In this document: positions 61,864 through 64,000 of the stretch, piece by piece | How the letters are laid out: each line of letters begins with the position of its first letter | Position numbering within the stretch: position 1 is the first letter of the stretch | NCBI RefSeq assembly: GCF_003634755.1 | Contig: NZ_RBXA01000003.1 | Span: forward strand, 62,001 to 126,000 | Direction of reading: 5' to 3' | Origin: Flavobacterium limicola | GTDB taxonomy: Bacteria; Bacteroidota; Bacteroidia; Flavobacteriales; Flavobacteriaceae | DNA: 64,000 nucleotides | Made by a program: the position numbers and the translations under genes | The notes under the pieces: generated by a model | What the model saw: only the letters and a program-made list of their open reading frames with translations | Told to the model about the DNA's origin: nothing | Databases searched by the model: none

Positions 61864-63165
61864 ATGGCAAGATTTGAATTAAAACTTCCTAAAATGGGAG
61901 AAAGCGTTGCAGAAGCAACCATTACAAACTGGTTAAAAGAAGTTGGAGACAGAATTGAAGCGGATGAAGCAGTTCTCGAAATTGCTACTGATAAAGTAGA
62001 CAGTGAAGTGCCAAGCGAAGTTTCTGGAATTTTGGTCGAACAATTGTTTGGAAAAGATGATTTAGTTCAAGTGGGTCAAACTATCGCAATTATTGAAACC
62101 GAAGATGGAGAACAGGTGTCAATTGTAAAAGAAGCGGTTGCTCCTGAGGTTATTGCTGAAGTGACAAAAACAGTGGATGCTGCCAAAGAAAGTGTTGCGG
62201 CTCCGGTAGATTTCTCTGATTCTGAAAAATTCTTATCGCCTTTAGTTAAGAATATTGCTAAAGAAGAAGGAGTTTCTGTGGCTGAATTAGAAGCAATTTC
62301 AGGAACAGGAAAAGAAGGAAGAGTAACTAAAAATGATATTTTAGACTACGTAAAAAATAGAACAAGCCAACCTGTAGTTGCGGCTCCGGTTGCAGCAGTT
62401 CAAAAACCAGTTGCAGCTCCAGTGGCTCAAAAAGCATCTCCGGTATCAGTAAGTGGTGGTGATGAAATTATAGAAATGGACAGAATGCGCAAGTTAATTG
62501 CGGGTTACATGGTGGCTTCTGTACAAACTTCGGCTCACGTACAATCATTCATTGAAGTGGATGTGACGAATATTGTGAAATGGAGAGAGAAAAATAAAAA
62601 TGCTTTCGAAAAGAGAGAAGGAGAGAAGTTGACGTATACGCCAATTTTTATGGAAGCAGTTGCGAAAGCGATAAAAGATTATCCGGGAATGAATATTTCT
62701 GTTGATGGCGATTATATCATCAAAAAGAAAAATATCAATCTTGGAATGGCGGCTTCGTTACCAAACGGAAACTTAATTGTTCCTGTTATTAAAAACGCGG
62801 ATCAATTGAATTTAGTAGGAATGGCCAAAGCGGTAAACGATTTAGGAGGTCGCGCAAAAGCTGGAAAACTAAAACCGGACGACACACAAGGCGGAACTTA
62901 TACGGTTACAAATGTGGGAACTTTTGGAAGTGTTTTTGGTACGCCAATATTGAATCAGCCGCAAGTGGGAATTTTAGCCCTTGGAGCAATCCGTAAAATG
63001 CCGGCTGTAATTGAAACTCCTGAAGGAGATTTTATCGGGATTCGCCAGAAAATGTTCTTATCGCACAGCTATGATCATAGAGTGGTAGATGGAGCTTTAG
63101 GAGGTAGTTTCGTAAAAAGAGTCGCTGAATACTTAGAAGCTTTTGATGTAAACAGAGATGTTTAA
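61864..63165 (+). CDS. Dihydrolipoamide acyltransferase (2-oxoacid dehydrogenase E2)
   Basis: A 433-residue E2 subunit. One lipoyl domain (1-80) carries the lipoylated lysine in EIATDKVDSE (K44). A linker rich in Ala, Pro and Val leads to a peripheral-subunit binding domain (about 122-158, LSPLVKNIAKEEGVSVAELE). The acyltransferase domain follows from about 195 and ends with the active site SHSYDHRVVDGALGG (histidine near 403). The opening and the lack of a second lipoyl domain fit branched-chain or 2-oxoglutarate type E2 proteins. In flavobacteria this form is often the branched-chain one, but it is not certain here. E1 and E3 genes are not in the window. Confidence 0.92.
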   Translation: MARFELKLPKMGESVAEATITNWLKEVGDRIEADEAVLEIATDKVDSEVPSEVSGILVEQLFGKDDLVQVGQTIAIIETEDGEQVSIVKEAVAPEVIAEVTKTVDAAKESVAAPVDFSDSEKFLSPLVKNIAKEEGVSVAELEAISGTGKEGRVTKNDILDYVKNRTSQPVVAAPVAAVQKPVAAPVAQKASPVSVSGGDEIIEMDRMRKLIAGYMVASVQTSAHVQSFIEVDVTNIVKWREKNKNAFEKREGEKLTYTPIFMEAVAKAIKDYPGMNISVDGDYIIKKKNINLGMAASLPNGNLIVPVIKNADQLNLVGMAKAVNDLGGRAKAGKLKPDDTQGGTYTVTNVGTFGSVFGTPILNQPQVGILALGAIRKMPAVIETPEGDFIGIRQKMFLSHSYDHRVVDGALGGSFVKRVAEYLEAFDVNRDV

Positions 63166-63183
63166 AAGTTAATAATTAGAATA

Positions 63184-63219
63184 AAAACCCGATTGATTTT
63201 TAAAAATCAATCGGGTTTT
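63184..63219 (+). terminator. Terminator of the E2 gene
   Basis: A perfect palindrome with 18-bp arms (63184-63201 and 63202-63219), AACCCGATTGATTTTT and its complement, followed by a T-run. It lies 19 bp past the E2 stop. Confidence 0.9.
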
Positions 63220-63310
63220 CTTTTTTTGAGGTTTTATGGAACTTTAAACCTAGAACTTTAAACGGAATTAAACCCAAATTTCTATATTTGTATCCACACA
63301 AAATTTAAAA

Positions 63311-64000
63311 ATGGAACTCAAACTCAATAAACCAATTTGCTTTTTCGATCTTGAAACCACAGGAATTGATATCGGAAAAGATAGAATTGTAGAAATCTCA
63401 ATATTCAAAGTTTTTCCAAACGGAAACAAAGAAAGCAAAACATGGTTGGTAAATCCAACGATTCCAATTCCGCCGCAAACAACGGCTGTTCATGGTATCA
63501 CAGATGAAAAAGTAGCAAATGAACCTACTTTTAACGAACTGGCTGCACAAGTTTACAATATGATTAAAGACAGTGATTTGGCTGGATTTAATTCGGATCG
63601 TTTTGATATTCCGTTATTGGCAGAAGAAATGCTGCGTGCCGGAGTAGATTTTGACATGAAAGGCAGGGTTTCAGTAGATGTGCAGACCGTTTTTCATAAA
63701 ATGGAAGAACGAACATTGGGTGCGGCACACAAATTTTATTGTGGAAAAACGCTTGAAAATGCGCATTCTGCAGAAGCAGATACTATGGCAACTTACGAAA
63801 TTTTGAAAGCGCAACTGGACCGTTATCCGGAACTGGAAAACGACATGAAATTATTATCAGAGTTTACGACACGAAAGAAAATCGCTGATTTTGCCGGAAT
63901 GATTGCTTTTGATAAAGACAATGAAGAAATTTTTACTTTTGGAAAACACAAAGGAGTAAAAGTGGATAAAATTCTGGAAACAGAACCCGGTTATTTCAGT
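63311..64000 (+). CDS. DnaQ-like 3'-5' exonuclease (3' end beyond window)
   Basis: 230 codons are visible, starting at the ATG at 63311, with no stop by the window end. The DEDDh exonuclease motifs are all seen: Exo I CFFDLETTGID (D and E), Exo II GFNSDRFDIPLLAEEML, and Exo III with the histidine and aspartate in NAHSAEADTMAT. The domain spans about 8-175 and resembles the epsilon subunit of DNA polymerase III. A further region after it (FTTRKKIADFAGMIAF; FTFGKHKGVKVDKIL) is typical of flavobacterial exonuclease proteins with a short C-terminal extension. A TATATTTG -7 box lies at 63283-63290. Confidence 0.92.
   Translation, partial: MELKLNKPICFFDLETTGIDIGKDRIVEISIFKVFPNGNKESKTWLVNPTIPIPPQTTAVHGITDEKVANEPTFNELAAQVYNMIKDSDLAGFNSDRFDIPLLAEEMLRAGVDFDMKGRVSVDVQTVFHKMEERTLGAAHKFYCGKTLENAHSAEADTMATYEILKAQLDRYPELENDMKLLSEFTTRKKIADFAGMIAFDKDNEEIFTFGKHKGVKVDKILETEPGYFS

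Overview
The window looks like chromosome from a flavobacterium (phylum Bacteroidota), most likely Flavobacterium or a close relative. The DNA is AT-rich. Promoters match the Bacteroidota sigma-factor pattern (TTG or TTTG, about 19 bases, TAnnTTTG). Two secreted nucleases end in type IX secretion sorting tails. Several families are typical of the phylum (DUF3667, DUF5723, DUF2795, a 1.1 kb-residue SecA, single-chain PurL), and a bacillithiol gene (bshB1) sits beside menaquinone genes. No prophage, CRISPR array, rRNA operon or transposase was seen.

Layout. 1-12.5 kb: a MarR regulator (cut by the window edge), long-chain acyl-CoA synthetase, purL, two tandem paralogous secreted endonuclease I proteins, and a beta-helix lipoprotein, all on the minus strand. 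12.5-16.6 kb (plus): menI-like thioesterase, isochorismate synthase, bshB1, tRNA-His and a PAS histidine kinase. 16.8-22.5 kb (minus): M28 peptidase, DUF3667 membrane protein, dienelactone hydrolase, penicillin acylase family protein, Lrp/AsnC regulator. 22.7-28.2 kb (plus): ornithine aminotransferase overlapping arginase (arginine breakdown), HMG-CoA lyase, and a lipoprotein/DUF5723 pair. 28.2-39.8 kb: P-type ATPase, guaB, a KefF/KefC-like pair, a second CPA2 antiporter, purB, and a CobB-type sirtuin. 40.1-40.8 kb: trmH. 40.8-46.1 kb: an accessory array described below. 46.2-64 kb: secA, DUF2795, PduO-type adenosyltransferase, ATP-grasp protein, ABC ATPase, a lipoprotein, a methyltransferase, an unusual SDR protein, a frameshifted carboxypeptidase-regulatory-domain protein, an ABC-F ATPase, a glycosyltransferase, a 2-oxoacid dehydrogenase E2, and a DnaQ-like exonuclease cut by the window edge.

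The least ordinary part is 40.8-46.1 kb, between the convergent ends of trmH and secA. Five same-strand genes (SMC/ABC-like ATPase, NERD nuclease-related protein, DUF4177-like protein, and two small two-helix membrane proteins) are each separated by a structured repeat of roughly 80-120 bp. Three spacers are copies of one repeat, a fourth is a 29-bp imperfect inverted repeat, and a decayed copy of the main repeat lies at 56.3 kb. The layout of one gene then one folded repeat, in one orientation, recalls an integron cassette array, although no integrase is in the window.

A second dispersed family has five recognisable members (about 0.6, 16.7, 46.0, 51.5 and 60.4 kb). Its flanks are conserved and its central hairpin varies in sequence but keeps pairing. 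This looks like a structured RNA or a mobile palindromic element.

Smaller points: a 24-bp perfect stem whose T-tract runs into the start codon of the DUF3667 gene; two genes whose promoters place transcription start at or beside the start codon; a one-base frameshift near 57380; a Kef-type system in a likely bacillithiol producer; and a 54-residue membrane protein at 56.0 kb.
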